Source of the DNA: Impatiens glandulifera
Taxonomy: Eukaryota > Streptophyta > Magnoliopsida > Ericales > Balsaminaceae
Length of the DNA stretch: 64,000 nucleotides
Direction: 5' to 3'
NCBI RefSeq assembly: GCF_907164915.1
Contig: NC_061868.1
Coordinates: forward strand, 45,383,689-45,447,688
Positions 23,418 to 36,639 of the stretch are shown one piece after another. The stretch's first letter is position 1, and each line of letters opens with the position of its first letter. The position numbers and the translations under genes are program-made. The notes beneath the pieces were generated by a model. It was not told the origin of the DNA, did not search any database, and saw only the letters and a list, made by a program, of their open reading frames with translations.

Positions 23418-24486
23418 TGTTGGGCCGCATGAGTCCGGCCCAATTAGGTAAACCCTAATAATGTTATTCATATTATTATTGTTAGAGCGAGCAGTCTGCT
23501 AAGAGAAAAAAGAGGCAATAGCGATTTTCTTTTCACAATGTATGTTCTAATTTCTTGTTATTTTATATTTAGACTTATTTGAGTCTGAATTAAATTGATT
23601 TTCTCTGTTTGTATATTTTAAATTTAGGTTTAAGATTGAGAAGAACATTTGTATTTGTTTCATGTTTATAGTGAAATTTATTGGTTGGTCCCGTTGTTTT
23701 TACCCTTTATATTAAGAGGGTTTTTCACGTAAATTTGATGTTGTTTATTGTGTGTTTGTTCTTCTATTTTAGATTTGGATAATTTGTGTATTTACCCATC
23801 TCATATCGATTGATTACAATATATCGATTGATTACAATATGAAAATTTATTCATTTCAAAATTCCCAACAAATGGTATCGGAGTTATTAAGTTTATCTTT
23901 TGAAAAGTGTTTTTTTAGATTGAGATTGAAGAAAATAGCACAATGATCAAGTTGGCAAATAATAATTGGTAGATCTAAATTGGAGAATATATTTTACTGT
24001 AAAGACTTGTATGAGCTGGTTGAAGGAGACCGTGCGAAGACAAAAAATATATTTGACGCTGATTGGACAAAATTAAACCGGAAAACACTCGGCTTAATGA
24101 GATAGTGGTTTGATGATAGTGTTTACCACCATGTATCAAGTGAGAAGAGTGTCAATGATTGTGGAAGAAGCTGAAGTCATTGTATGAACATAAAATAATA
24201 GGTAACAAAGCGTTTTTTATTCGAAAATTATTAATCTGAAATTCAGAGAAGATACAAGTGTTGTTGAACATTTAAATAAGTTCTAGAGTTTGATCAGTGA
24301 TGGAGATGACCTTAGAAAATTAGCTACAAACCTTATTCCTTTTGGGATTATTGCCCAACAGTTTAAAGATCTTGGTTGTGACAGTCAATAATACAACTCT
24401 GAATGCTGTGTTTACTATGAATATAGTTACTAGCAACTTGTTCAATGAGGAGACAAGAAAAAAGTCAACTAATACAAATAATGCAC
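23418..24486 (+). mobile_element. Truncated Ty1-copia element, left arm of an inverted pair (LTR, PBS, gag remnant)
   Basis: LTR 23418-23870 begins TGTTGGGCCG and ends TTCCCAACA. Two bases later is TGGTATCGGAG, close to the initiator-tRNA-Met primer site typical of copia elements. From about 23950 a decayed gag follows (UBN2/copia gag type). Readable pieces include LYELVEGDRAKTKN, DWTKLNRKTLG, WFDDSVYHHVS, NKAFFIRKL and LKFREDTSVVEHLNK, separated by stops and frameshifts. Sequence stops resembling gag near 24486, before any pol. The opposite arm repeats the same content in reverse. Confidence 0.85.
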
Positions 24487-24534
24487 AAAGAATAGGGGAA
24501 TAACTGAATACCGACAATAATCAACATTGTCTTC

Positions 24535-25640
24535 CCTTAGATTTTGATTTGCCTCTAGATTTGCTATGACCTTTTGATCTTCCATGTTTTTTGTGATTAG
24601 AGTATGTGCATTATTTGTATTAGTTGACTTTCTTTTTGTCTCCTCATTAAATAAGTTTTTATTAACTATACTCATAGTAAGCACACCATTCAGAGCCACA
24701 TTACTGACTGTCACAACCAATGTCTCTCAACTGTCGGTCTGTGATCTCAAGAGCAATAAGATTTGTAGTTCATTTCTAAGGTCATCTCCATCAACAATTG
24801 ATAAATAAAGCTCTGTAACTCATTTAAATGCTCAGTAACACTTGTACCTTTTCTGAATTTCAGATTTACTAAGTTTCGAATAAAAAATGCTTTGTTATAT
24901 GCTTGTTTTCTGCTAATACAATGACTTCAGTTTCTTCCATAATTCATGGGCATTTTTCTAATTTGCTACATGGTGGTATACAGTATCATCAAGTTATTGA
25001 CACTGTTTGATTGTGCCGACTATTTTTCAGTTCAATTTTGTTTAATTAACTGCAAACATATTTTTTGGCTTCGCACTATCTCGGCTTCGCACTATCTTTT
25101 TCAATCAGCTCATACAAAGTCTTTACAGTAATGGATATCCTCCATTTTGGATTTCCAAATCTATCCGTTATTATTTATCTTGTCAACCTGATTATTATTT
25201 TATTGTCTTTCATCTCAACCTACAAAGCACTATTAAACAAATAAACATAACAACATAACAACTTTGATACCACTTGTTAAGAATTTTGAAACGAATAATA
25301 CTTTTATATTGATTAATCAATGTGAAATGGATATTACACAAGTTATTTAAATATAAAATAGGACATCAAACGCAATAAAACAACACCAATTTGACGTGAA
25401 AAATCCACTTAACCTGGAGGGTAAAAAAACTACGGACCAACCGACAAATTTCACTGTAAACAATAAACGAATACAAATATTTTTATCAACTTTAAACCTA
25501 AATTTGAGATATACAAACAGAGAAACCAATTTCATTCAGACCCAAACAAGTCTAGCAATAAGACAACCGGCAAATTTTTTAAAATTGTTTGATTCGAAAC
25601 AAAATATTAGCAATCAATCTGAGATCATATACATAGGATA
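24535..25640 (-). mobile_element. Truncated Ty1-copia element, right arm of the inverted pair
   Basis: Read on the minus strand: LTR remnant from about 25640 down to 25275 (ending CAAAATTCTTAACA), primer site TGGTATCAAAG at about 25272, then gag remnants such as VAFNKAFFIRNLVNLKFRKG-like text and MEDQKVIANLEANQNLRED near 24540-24600. The same landmarks occur in the left arm in the same order, so the two elements converge with their gag ends 50-60 bp apart. Degenerate, not functional. Confidence 0.82.
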
Positions 25641-25712
25641 ATCATGGTTAGTAAACACACTAAATTCAGAAACTACATTGACAACATTGCTTAATAGTAT
25701 TACAACACACTA
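25583..25712. repeat. Direct repeat flanking the inverted copia pair, right copy
   Basis: Counterpart of 23283-23417, with an extra segment near 25610-25635. It overlaps the outer end of the right LTR remnant. Confidence 0.7.
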
Positions 25713-25828
25713 ACCAAAGTACAAGTGTTCAAAAATTAACAGATTTTAAAGGTACAAACATCCATGTTACTTTACGCCGCAAAATAACAAACAAAACACA
25801 TGAATAATCGCACAACAAACATTATGAA

Positions 25829-28800
25829 CTAAGTCATTTTCCGCCAAATAAATCCTCCTTTAACTTGAATTAAGCACTTCACTCTTGAGAAGACAAAACC
25901 TGTCTTGGGTGGCTTTCCATCAACCAGCGATTGCTCGTAGATCTCTTTGCACTCCTGTATAACCTGTTTGCCAGCATAGAAGAGTTTTAAACTCGTAGAA
26001 CACTACAAAGAAGGAATATATTTTTCTAATGGGGACTTACCTCCTTTGCGTCTTTTTTTGGTATGCCTTCTCGCATACCCACAAGCTTATCAACAACCTC
26101 AGCCTGCAATAATCCCATAAAAGTTTTATTAAGTTAAAAGAAGAGGAATTTTGATAAGATGCAGTAATAAGTAAAAGCTTACAGGGCAGTCTGGTTGATG
26201 AGAAAGTATATTTGTGTAAATAAGTGTGAATGTATCCAAGCTCTCAGCAGAAGCAAGCTCTCTCAAGTCACTTAGAATTCTAATCCTGTTTTCAACTTTC
26301 TGATGCATCATATCAAACAAAGGCAAATAATATCATTTGGATATGAAAAGTCTTTATTCTGCAAAACATTTGAAAAAGAAAGATACAACTTACAGAAACA
26401 CTTATGTATTCTCTGAAGAAATCCATAAGAACCTCTTCATCAAGCCTCATTCGATCTATAGTTTCTTCCTTTATATAATTTTTCTGCAATAGCAAAACCT
26501 CACAAGTTAGAAACAGAAGGGACTTATTAGATCAGACATCATAATAGATCTATACTAAGAAATCATTCTTCAGGATAACCTGAGTGAGTAAATGATCAAC
26601 ATAAACAATCACGGTCTCTTCCAGACAAGCCTCAACAAATCTCCTAAATGACCTTTCCTCAATATACCTGATTAAAACAAATGTTTATGACCAATTGATT
26701 AATATTGTCAAGTCAGGGAATCATAAGGACACACCAAGATAAAAAAGAACTTACATCTTGACATCCGTAAAATAATCTCCAAAAGTTGCAACAAGATACT
26801 CAGTGACTTGCCCTTCAGCCCATTCTTTATATATGTGGATAAAGTAAACCTTAATCAGATATTCATCTCCTGCAAGTGCTTACGTGAAATTAACATTCAA
26901 CTTATGACTGATTCACCTTTTTGATAAAGTTTGACAAGTAACTCCTGCACTCCTGGATCCTCAAAGATTACACTAACAGTTAGAATGACAGCTTCCTGCA
27001 ACCAGTTAAGAATTGTTCATGATTTCTTTGGAGCTGGAAGATATGTTAATTTGCTTCTTCCTCAAGGAAAAACATGCAAAGCATAATACTTCTAAGACTG
27101 ATTTCAGGTCATATTTCTTTTTTTTTCTTTTTATGATATGTAGAGATGGCAAACCATCTATATGAGTAATTTTCAGGTGTTAAGAAGATAAAGCCTTCAT
27201 AATTAGAGGGCTGACAATCCACCAACAGCTGACTTTAATTGATTACCTTCGCAACCTCCAAGAAGCCCTTGCAAGTGTCTTCAAAAGTAATCTGCATATA
27301 GGATAACACATGTAATCAAACAAAAAATAAAAGTCAACTTAAGCACAATTATAGGCTCAAAGTCTTCATTCGATGTATGTTTTAAAATGAATAGATAGAC
27401 CTAAGCCTAGATTGATTTTTCCACAAAATAAGAATTTCATGATTCAAACAAATCATAATTTCAAGCAAAGTTATCAGACAGTTATCAGACAAGTTGATTA
27501 AAAAAGCAAACCACTTTCTTGTTTCAGTCACTTTGTACAAGGATCAGATATTTCTTTTGAAATGCAAACAAGACTCAGATATTTTATTAGGTGGAACAGT
27601 AAAGAAGCTAAATTAGTGCTTTAAAATATTAAACCTGCTCAGCATAGCTCTGTGGAAGAGCTTCAAGTGTACTGTTACTCAACTCCATGGCAAGATCATA
27701 GCAACGCAGGTTATTGTTAATCTGCAAAGGAATTATGTCAATATGTGCTAGTCCAAGTAATCATTTTCCAGACAAGTAGAGAACAGACATACCAGCGCAC
27801 ACAAAGGTTCAAGACCAATGTCAGAAGCAGGCTCTTCCAGCCTCTTCCTTTCAGCTGCTTGAAAATCAATCATTACCTGAACAACTCCAATACACAGGGA
27901 AACACAATCAGAATAAATAATCATTAATAAATTTTAAAAGCTAGAAAAGAAAAAAAAGAAAAAATGTTAAAAAGCATCAGTACACCCTAACTGGTTATGT
28001 ATCAATATAATACAGAATTCCATTTTAAGGAAAGGGAGGAAGAGAAGAACCCTTTGTGAAGAAGAAGAAGAAACCCTTAGGAAGGATGACAGTTCATTTA
28101 ATATTCAACATAACATTTTCTTACAATAGAGGTTGTATTTCTACTAACAGGGCCTAACAATCTAACTGCTTAGCAATTTATGTATGCTGTTTTGGTATGC
28201 AATGTTTTCATATGGATTCTGATCCGGAAATATTTACATTTGTTATGTTTGCCAAAAATCTAGAAAATAATCTGGATCATGATCCAGATTATTTGTTATG
28301 TTTTACTGGATCATAATCCAGAAAGAAAAAAGAAACTCCATGCCAAATGAAGTCAAAACTCACTATAATTTGAGTCATTATCCAAAAATTAATCTTTATA
28401 TCAAATGAAGCAAAAAGATACACTATAACCTGGATTATGTTCATAAAAATACTTATACCAAATGAAAAAAGTCACTTCCAATTTTAACTTTGTCGACTTT
28501 CTAATAGGATCATGATTGTGACAGAATAACAATTTTCAAATAGGCTTGATACCCTAACAGCCTATAACTAACTAACTAGTAACTACTTAATCTAACTGCT
28601 TATAATTGTAGCAGATTACACTTTACAGTATCCTGACAGCCAATGCATTTTTTTTTTTAAAACAGAATAATTGATCTGCTTACGTGTTGATAGGCCATCC
28701 TTTAAGCACAACGACAAAAGCATATATGACTACCAAGCAAATCTCTACAATTCAGTCCTTTCAAGAACAGAAACAAAAAGCCTACAGCCCCAAATCATAA

Positions 28801-31800
28801 CAGCCTATAACTAACAACCATTCATCTAACTTCTTATATACCTATTACATTACTTACCAAATATCATATCACAATACCTAAAAATTAAGTTAAAGATCAA
28901 GCATAATCAACTGCAGCAACCATATATATAAAAAAGGAACTAGTTTTAATCACTGCTCATGCTTTCCATGAAGACCTGGATGATGACATGACTTTTTTCA
29001 TGGTATGTACATCAAAATCTGAGAGCACTCAACCAAAGAAAGCAATACTGAAAAGACAAAATGGTCCCAGATGATGCAAGACACAGCATGGGTCCTATAT
29101 GCTGCAGAACCACCTGAATAGCAAATGGTCCCAAAGAGCTTTGTGGAAGTTGTAATATGCCATCAGTTATACATATGAAAAGGAAAATGTAATGAAATGA
29201 AAACATAGATGAGATCATTTGAAGAAACCTACAGAATAATAACTGATGCAAATTTTACTACTTTTCTCAACAAATCTCGAACATGATATCTTCTAGGGGA
29301 TAAGGAACTGTGATTGTGTAAGATGACAATACCTAATCATATTATAAAAGAACAAGAAATGTCACATAAAGAAAAGAGGTCTCCCAGGAACTATTAAGTG
29401 AAAAAGATGGCAAAATAGTTAAGATGCTGACAATCCAGAAACCAAGTCCTATTGATCGGTAGATGTAAAGAAGATAAAAGAATAACCAGATTCATGACTC
29501 TATACCTATTCGAAGCAATACAACAACAAAACGAGTTTCATTTTCAAATCACAATGAAGGAACGAGTAAATCAATCTAGTGAGAGAATGATAATAAATAT
29601 GATGCACAACTGCTTGGAGTCACATCAGTTAAAGAGCTTAATATCACCAGTTCCCATCTTCTTTGAACAAAAAGGCTCAAATGCTCAGAAAGAGAGGTTG
29701 TTTTTATGTGAAACGATTTCCTTCTTTCAGAAATATTTTACAGGATTATTCATAAACAATTGATTATATGAATTGCACCAAAAGGAAAATTCGTTGATTT
29801 GAAACAAAGTCCAAACATGTGAAGTTGTACTTGCCTGAATAAGGGATAGAGCAATTCTGTACAACATGAGATCAGTACTATTTTCACGAACAATTTGCAC
29901 TTGCTCACCCAGTATCCTGAACAAATCAACCGCAGCAGGTGTATATAGCTTCCCATCTTCAGTTTTTTTGGGGGGTTGTGTTTTATCATTTTCTAGGATA
30001 TTCAAGTACCATTTCTGCACAAGACAAGATAAGATATACAATATATGCGGTTCTGAAAAGTAGTGTGCACAACAAAGTTAATACATTATTATCTTACTCT
30101 TGTTGTAGCTTGCATTCTTTCCACATATGCATTCATGAGTGGATCCATTGCACCACTCTCAGAACAAACTTGAGCTAAGGAATCATCAACCCCTAGACCA
30201 ACGAGCTGCTCTTGGTATTCAACTACCCAACCAGTTACCTGTTCATTGGTAAATAAGCACAATTAATATGTATGATTCCAAACTACATATAGAGGAAAAT
30301 AACCATTGTGTAGTCAGAATGAAACTCATGCCATCATAAAACATGAAATATTTTGCAAAGCTAATGTGACTTTTGCGTGGACTAAGGTTAGTAATGAATT
30401 CTCTCTTTATTTTATTTTTAAGTTAATGCTCATTTAATAAGGTGGAATATAGAGGATGGAAACATACTCCTATGTTTCTAGGGTGGTTAGAAATAAATCA
30501 ATACAAGACTGAACCTATATATGGAGCAAAAAAATCTTAATCCTATTAATTTGAATTGCTTGAATTACTATGATCCTTCCAAGGTGCCTCCCTAAACAGC
30601 TAGAGAATATTGAAGCAAAAGTAATTAATTGCATTAATCCTTCCTTTGATTGGAAAATAATCATTTAGCTTCATGGAGACATGCATGAAAGGGAAATGGA
30701 CATGCATAAATCCATATGTGATTAATTCATTTTGTTTCATGCATGCAGATATACAAGAAAATCAGTTGTAACTTGTATTCATCAACATCAAGTTCACAGG
30801 TAATCCAATTGTCAGGATAGCATACTAACATTCCTTGTATATAGGAAAAACATCATGAGTATTGTGGTGAGATTGCAAAAGTTGTGTAATACCTACAAAC
30901 TGATTTGATTTGTTTTTTTTTATAAAAAGAAACAATGTTATTAAATAACTGATTTGTTTTGTTTTGTAACAATAATTTTAATATTTAAAAAAATATATTG
31001 ACTTTGTGATGATTAACATCATCTGGATCACATGTTGCAAATAGCACAAATGTAGCTTTAATATATTCCTTCAAATAGGATATATCATACACAAAAACAG
31101 TCAAGTATTATCATTTAGTTCTACCTAGTACTGCATTTCCCTTCTGTAAAGGACAGGTACATACCTTCAGTATTTCTATATTCGTGAGATCATTCGCCCG
31201 ATCACTAAGCAGTCTGAGCCACTGAGTGAACCTTTCCGTGTAAAGATTTACCAAAAATTGGAATATCTCGTATCTGAAAGCATATAAAATGGCAAAGAAA
31301 AGACAGGGGAATTCATTAAACAATCTTTGTGCTATAGTCCATAACAATCAAAACTTTTATTTTTCTCTTCTTTTAATATCACAAGAAAACAAATTGAGAT
31401 GACCTCATATAAAAGTTGTCAAACCTATAAGGGTCTCGTGAAGATAAATGGGACAACAAATGCAAGAGAAATAATACCAACAAGGCAACAAGACATTAGA
31501 CCATGTAAGATATATGTCAAGCCAAGAGCTACAGCCTACAAACCCCAATCTATTATAAATGAAAGTGAACTATATAGGAAAACAGGTATTTTGACTCGGG
31601 CATATATAGAAGCTCCTGACCTTGCATTTATTATACAACAGGTTTAACAAGTCACAATCCTTTTAACTTCCTTAAATTCCAAAAGATATTTGACAAATAT
31701 TTTCTCACATGGTTGTATTCAAACTAAATTCACTCATAATGAGAAGAAAACCTGATGAATAAGTTAAAGAAAAGCGCTTGAAGAAATCAAACCTTGGAGG

Positions 31801-34800
31801 AAAACAAGGAGCAACATAATCATATAAATCCCCAAGCTCTTCTGTCATCTGAAAGTAAAGAAAATAAACTAAATCTCATCATCAAAAACTGTTTACCAAA
31901 GGATGTTATTAACTCCAATTGGCACCAATAATATGAAGTAATACATTTTGATATAATAAATACAGTGTCTATGAAATTAAGTTCATAGAATGGTCATCCC
32001 ATTGCTAAAAAATTTAGTATAGTAAAGAAATTCTTTGGGTTGTGATATTTGAAATCTCGAGGTTATTCACATCCTAGGAGGAACTATTTTCTAACATGAC
32101 GCTGATTTGTTCTTTCATCTTAATAGTGAAATGAACACAAAGCCAGTAGAACTTACACTGCCTTTGAGCACAAAATATTGCACAGCTAAGAATATATAAA
32201 AGTCAACAAAGGAAAAGTTATTAGACAAATAAAGAAATGTGTATACCTTCCGAGATTCCTCCAATGCAGCTTTTAGGTCCTCAAATGCAGCCTGATATAT
32301 AGAACAAACATGTTCTTATTTAAAGATGTTAGAATAATAGAATGAATAACATTCTTCAATAAAAGAGAATTTCACATAGATCAACCTCTGATAACAGTTT
32401 ATCAAAACGTTCTTCAATGGTCCTCCTTATTTGATCATAGCATTTATCCCTGTACCCTTTTCCCTGGGCTCTTGCTTTCTGTTGGATAAGGTTGCGAGAA
32501 GTTGCTAATGCAGCAGTCCCATTTCTGCATGTAGAAATATGTCCAATGTATTGAAATTAATGTTTTAGTGAAAGATGACAAAAGGAATATCATGCTACAC
32601 TTAGATGATCCTGGAATAACGGAAGAAATCAAACAGAAATCATTTAAGTACTTGACATTTCTACGAGGATTTGCAATGGCTGCCATTGCACCATCACCCT
32701 CAGCCTCTGCTGCTTCCTCGGCAAGTTGTTGATCATGGATCTCTTGCATTTCAACAACCCTGCAGTTAAATATGAAAAGGAAGAGAACTGAATAACCTGG
32801 TAGTACATTGTCAGTTACCCTTCTAATCACATCATACGCCAAATGAAACAAGTACATATTCTGTATTGCAAAAGTTTTAAGAATGAACACTTGACAAACC
32901 TTAGAGCACGAACCAGAGTTTGCGGGCTGCAAGAAGGTAAAATGATCAGTAAGTCATAAACCATGTAGTCATAAATGGATGCTCAAAAAATCAAAAGTAA
33001 TGCTGAGTTGATAACAGACATTTCAAATGATGTTACATTTAAAATAAATCCAGAGTACTGAAACACACAAATAAATAAGGCACCTAAAGCCTGAAATATT
33101 TCAAAACAACCAAACAGGAAATCATGGAACCCAAGATGAGACAACAAATAAAAGATCCTACAATAGCTTATTCATTAAGGAAAAAGGGATAAAGTTGTAG
33201 ACATTGTGCTCAGTCAGAATATTAAATGGGACAAAAGTCTTAAAATATGCAATCTAGTTAGATTATAATATTTTGAGTTGATTAATGTTACTATGTGCTT
33301 AACTTTATGTAGCACGTAAATACAAGCATCGTCATACGAACTGTAACCAAGTTTCACAAAGGAAATTTGTGTTTCTATATGATACTAGAGCTCCAGCCTT
33401 TTCTTTTCCAACTGAATCCACCAATGGCTATTATTACGTCAAAGACTTTCTTACACAGTTTTCTCTTTTGATCTATTCTGTCATAACAGATTTTTCTGAT
33501 ATTTTGTTTTCCATCCCATTATTAATATGTTCAAGCGCTCAAGCTGGCCCGGACACCTTGGTATCACATAAAAATAAAAAATGTCCTCTCTTGCTTATCA
33601 TTATAAAACAATAGAAAAGTAAAAGAAAAATCATACATAGGTGTTTCCAAATGAGGATAAAAAATACTATTCTTAAAATGTGGAATTTTACACTGCACTT
33701 ATCTTTATGTAACCTATAAACAGAAACAATTTCATCCACATTGTGGCAAATTCATTATCAATAATTTCTTTTTTCTTACATGCAAAAATACAACCTAAGT
33801 TTTCTTAAACAGGAAGAGAGAAAGAAAGCCACGATCTCTTAAATACTCATATTTCTAATAGCATGATTCTCTTTTCTATGACTACTAATATGACTAAAAG
33901 TCCTAAAGTTTTAACCATTGTCCCTATTCTTTAATCTGAGACAAATCTAATAGACCATGAACACGGCTCGTCAAATTAGCAAAAATAAGGACAGGAATTT
34001 TAAGAACTAAAAGAAAGTGCCATCAAACCTTTCTTTGGCAAGTTTGTAGAAGTTGGAAAGATGGCCCCATAATGTCTTCTCGAATGTCTCCCAAGTGCGA
34101 TCTACATCTTCAAAATATTCACTGAACATATTTATCAATCACAAGATAAGTGTCCATATGACTCAATTATCCATGAGTTGAAATGGTAAATTGCTACATT
34201 GTCAACAGAAACAAAATAGAAAAATGTTCTTATTAAAACAAAACAGAGAAAAGAATACAAGCCAATCTCTATATCAGAAAGTGATTTGTTTCACCAAGTT
34301 ACCTATTGCAAGAGAAATGTGAGGGTTAGTTTACCTAACCCTTAAATAAGTTGACTAGGCCTTTTAAGCCACGTCAGCAAGTCGAAATAAGCTGTGTAAC
34401 AGCATGTTATTACCTACTGCCTATGTGGCATTAGTAGCTACGATAATTACCACACGCTTGGCGGGAAAAATAAGGAAAGTAGTTGATCATGGGGAGGGGT
34501 GCAACTGGCGGGAATATACACGAATCATTTTGAAACATTGAGTTTCCCTCTCAAGGTCCTTCGTCATTCTCTCTACTTCCCTACTCGGATTTCATATTTC
34601 TCTTCTACCATTTTATCACAATCATTTGTTTTGCTTCATCTCATATATTGGTAATTGTAGGTGATTGCTACAATTCCATCTCTTCATTCTCATTATATTG
34701 CTCGATTACTGTTACAATAAGGTATTTCTGCACCTGGAAGCTAGGTTACTGTCACTTATAAGTTCACAGTACATCATTACCATCCTGATAAAATGCACTA

Positions 34801-36599
34801 TGACTGAAAATATGTTTTCTTATTTCACTATGTTTTAGTATTAATAAAGATAAGCATGTAATTTCTAGCAGATGGAAGGGCGTTCAAGTTAGTCTTCTCA
34901 GAACTTTTGGATCAACATAGATTGGTCTGCTCCTTTAAGAAAAAAAGCTAGTTGATTGATCAACTCAAACAACTAATAACCATGATACAAAATACTGACC
35001 TCAGCCTGCCAACCTCCTCTTCATGAGAAGATGCAGCTGCTAGTGCAAATCTCCTCTTTCCATCAAGAGCTGTTAACCTCTATGAGAAGTTCATGATATA
35101 AATAGGCGACACCAGTTAATAATAATTTATGAGTAATATAATAGTGTTGCGAACCCTAAACTGATTATAAGAATATTTCTACCTCATATGTATTAATAAG
35201 TTCCTTATCATCACTCAAAGAGTCTCGTGCCGCAGAGGCTTCAACAGAAATTGACATCATTCCTTCAACATCCTAAATACAAGAAAAATGGTAGACGATC
35301 AACAAAAGGCACAGGAAACAATAATATTTTGAAGTGCATAAATCTTAAGAAATCAACAGCTACTTTTCACGAAAGCCTCCAAATCCTTGAAAAAACAAGA
35401 AATTAACAATATAGAAATGGTCTTACAAACTCATGGGAGAAGGTAGGCGGAAAATAGTGTCACCTTAAGTGTAGTGTTCAAATTATTTCTTGCATTGCTG
35501 AGGAGCTTTATCTGATCATGATTTTCAATCAATGTTTGACATTCTTGACACAGTCTGGTTAGAACGCAACATTCAGATGAACTCAAGCAAGGTATATCAT
35601 TGTGAATGGAAGCCAAAAAGAACTAACAAAATAGAAGCTAATGCAATATTATCACAACAATAGTGATAACACTGACCAAGAGCACTTTGTAAGACATACT
35701 TTTCAATAGAAATGAAGTTTCCACGCAGATGAGTTATAGTCTTCTGAGACGATGAAAGAGCGTCAAGCCCAGCTTGTGCCTGTTCAACCTGCAATCATCA
35801 GCATATAGTTTGAGCCAACAGTCAAAAAAAAGAGAAGAAAAAGTGCCACACGTGCACACAAAAAGTGGGAAAACATCTATCTATGCAGAGAAAAGTGAGT
35901 AACCACTATGACTAAATTCTCCCCCGAAAATGAAAAACACTGACTAAACAAGCATGACTTAGGTACCTGTTCAGCTACCATAGTACTGAGTTGTGCATCA
36001 TTTGCCTGAAATAAAAACATATAATAAGAAGAATGCTGAAGGCAAATAAAAATCATTGCATGTTAATATGAATACCAGCCTCTCCAATGATATCTAAGAT
36101 TTGAGGTTGATATTCCTATTTCACATCAATAATGATAGAACACTCTTGTTCTTTATATCCCCCTTTGTAAACCTAGCAAACTATTATGAAATACTTCCAC
36201 CAATCTTCCCATCAATGATATATTAAGCCTAAACTTCCTAGATAATCTTTCAAACAAATATTTGCTACTGGATATGAGTCAACTTCTTCCATATCAAAAA
36301 CCGTTACCGAGCTCAACATCTCTACTATTCAATTTTCTGCAATGGCGTAGCTAGTAGAGATAGGATCAGCATACGAAATTCAACTGCCTACTTCCAGTCT
36401 GAATAACTAGACTTAAGTAGTACCGATAGTAAGAATAGTGCAGATCGAGGATTAAAGGGAAAGAAGAAACCTGTTGACGAGCAATGTAATCAGCCTTGAT
36501 AGAAGCGATGGACTGCAGCAGCTCAGGAAGGGGCAGTAGCTTCGCGACCTCACGCACTGACGCCTCCTTGGCTTCGATTCCGAGATCTTCGACCATCAT
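25829..36599 (-). CDS. SEC6: Exocyst complex component SEC6, copy 2
   Basis: Second full-length SEC6 gene, same exon order, phases and strand as copy 1. Start ATG at 36599 ([20 protein letters not shown]; in-frame MTK just upstream); stop TAG at 25829-25831. Landmarks: [20 protein letters not shown] (near 32740), [19 protein letters not shown] (near 31830), [20 protein letters not shown] (near 30000), [20 protein letters not shown] (near 27710), [15 protein letters not shown] (near 26810). I read all exons without a stop or frameshift. Differences from copy 1 are mostly conservative, but the tail differs: [16 protein letters not shown] here against [16 protein letters not shown]. Copy 2 keeps more residues of the plant consensus (for example ELLVKLYQK against ELPVKLYQK). 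Its introns contain a solo LTR (34304-34776) and about 1.7 kb of extra sequence at 28000-29750. Confidence 0.95.
27990..29780. other. Extra intron sequence specific to SEC6 copy 2, with palindromes
   Basis: The intron between the KWYLNILEN and VMIDFQAAE exons is about 1.95 kb here and about 0.35 kb in copy 1. The extra DNA has no recognised coding content. It contains repeated dyads built on CTGGATCATGATCCAG, the best at 28265-28294. Confidence 0.6.
28265..28294. repeat. Perfect 30-bp palindrome
   Basis: Half-site AAATAATCTGGATCA meets its exact complement without a spacer, centred between 28279 and 28280. Related dyads occur at about 28213 (ATTCTGATCCGG) and 28308 (TGGATCATAATCCAGA). Confidence 0.92.
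34304..34776. mobile_element. Solo LTR in SEC6 copy 2 intron
   Basis: Flanked by the 5-bp duplication TTACC at 34299-34303 and 34777-34781. Copy 1 has the unoccupied site AAGTTACCATCCTGATA near 19040. The insert is 473 bp, starts TATTGCAAGAG and ends AGTACATCA, and contains no open frame. Size, CA end and target length suit a copia-type solo LTR; the TA rather than TG start is atypical. Confidence 0.78.
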
Positions 36600-36639
36600 C
36601 TTGGTCAAGAATTATCGCGATTTTCAGCTCCTCTAGTCT

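Noticed and set aside
29452..29763. 103-residue plus-strand frame in the SEC6 copy 2 intron
   Set aside because: No recognisable domain, antisense to SEC6, AT-driven composition.
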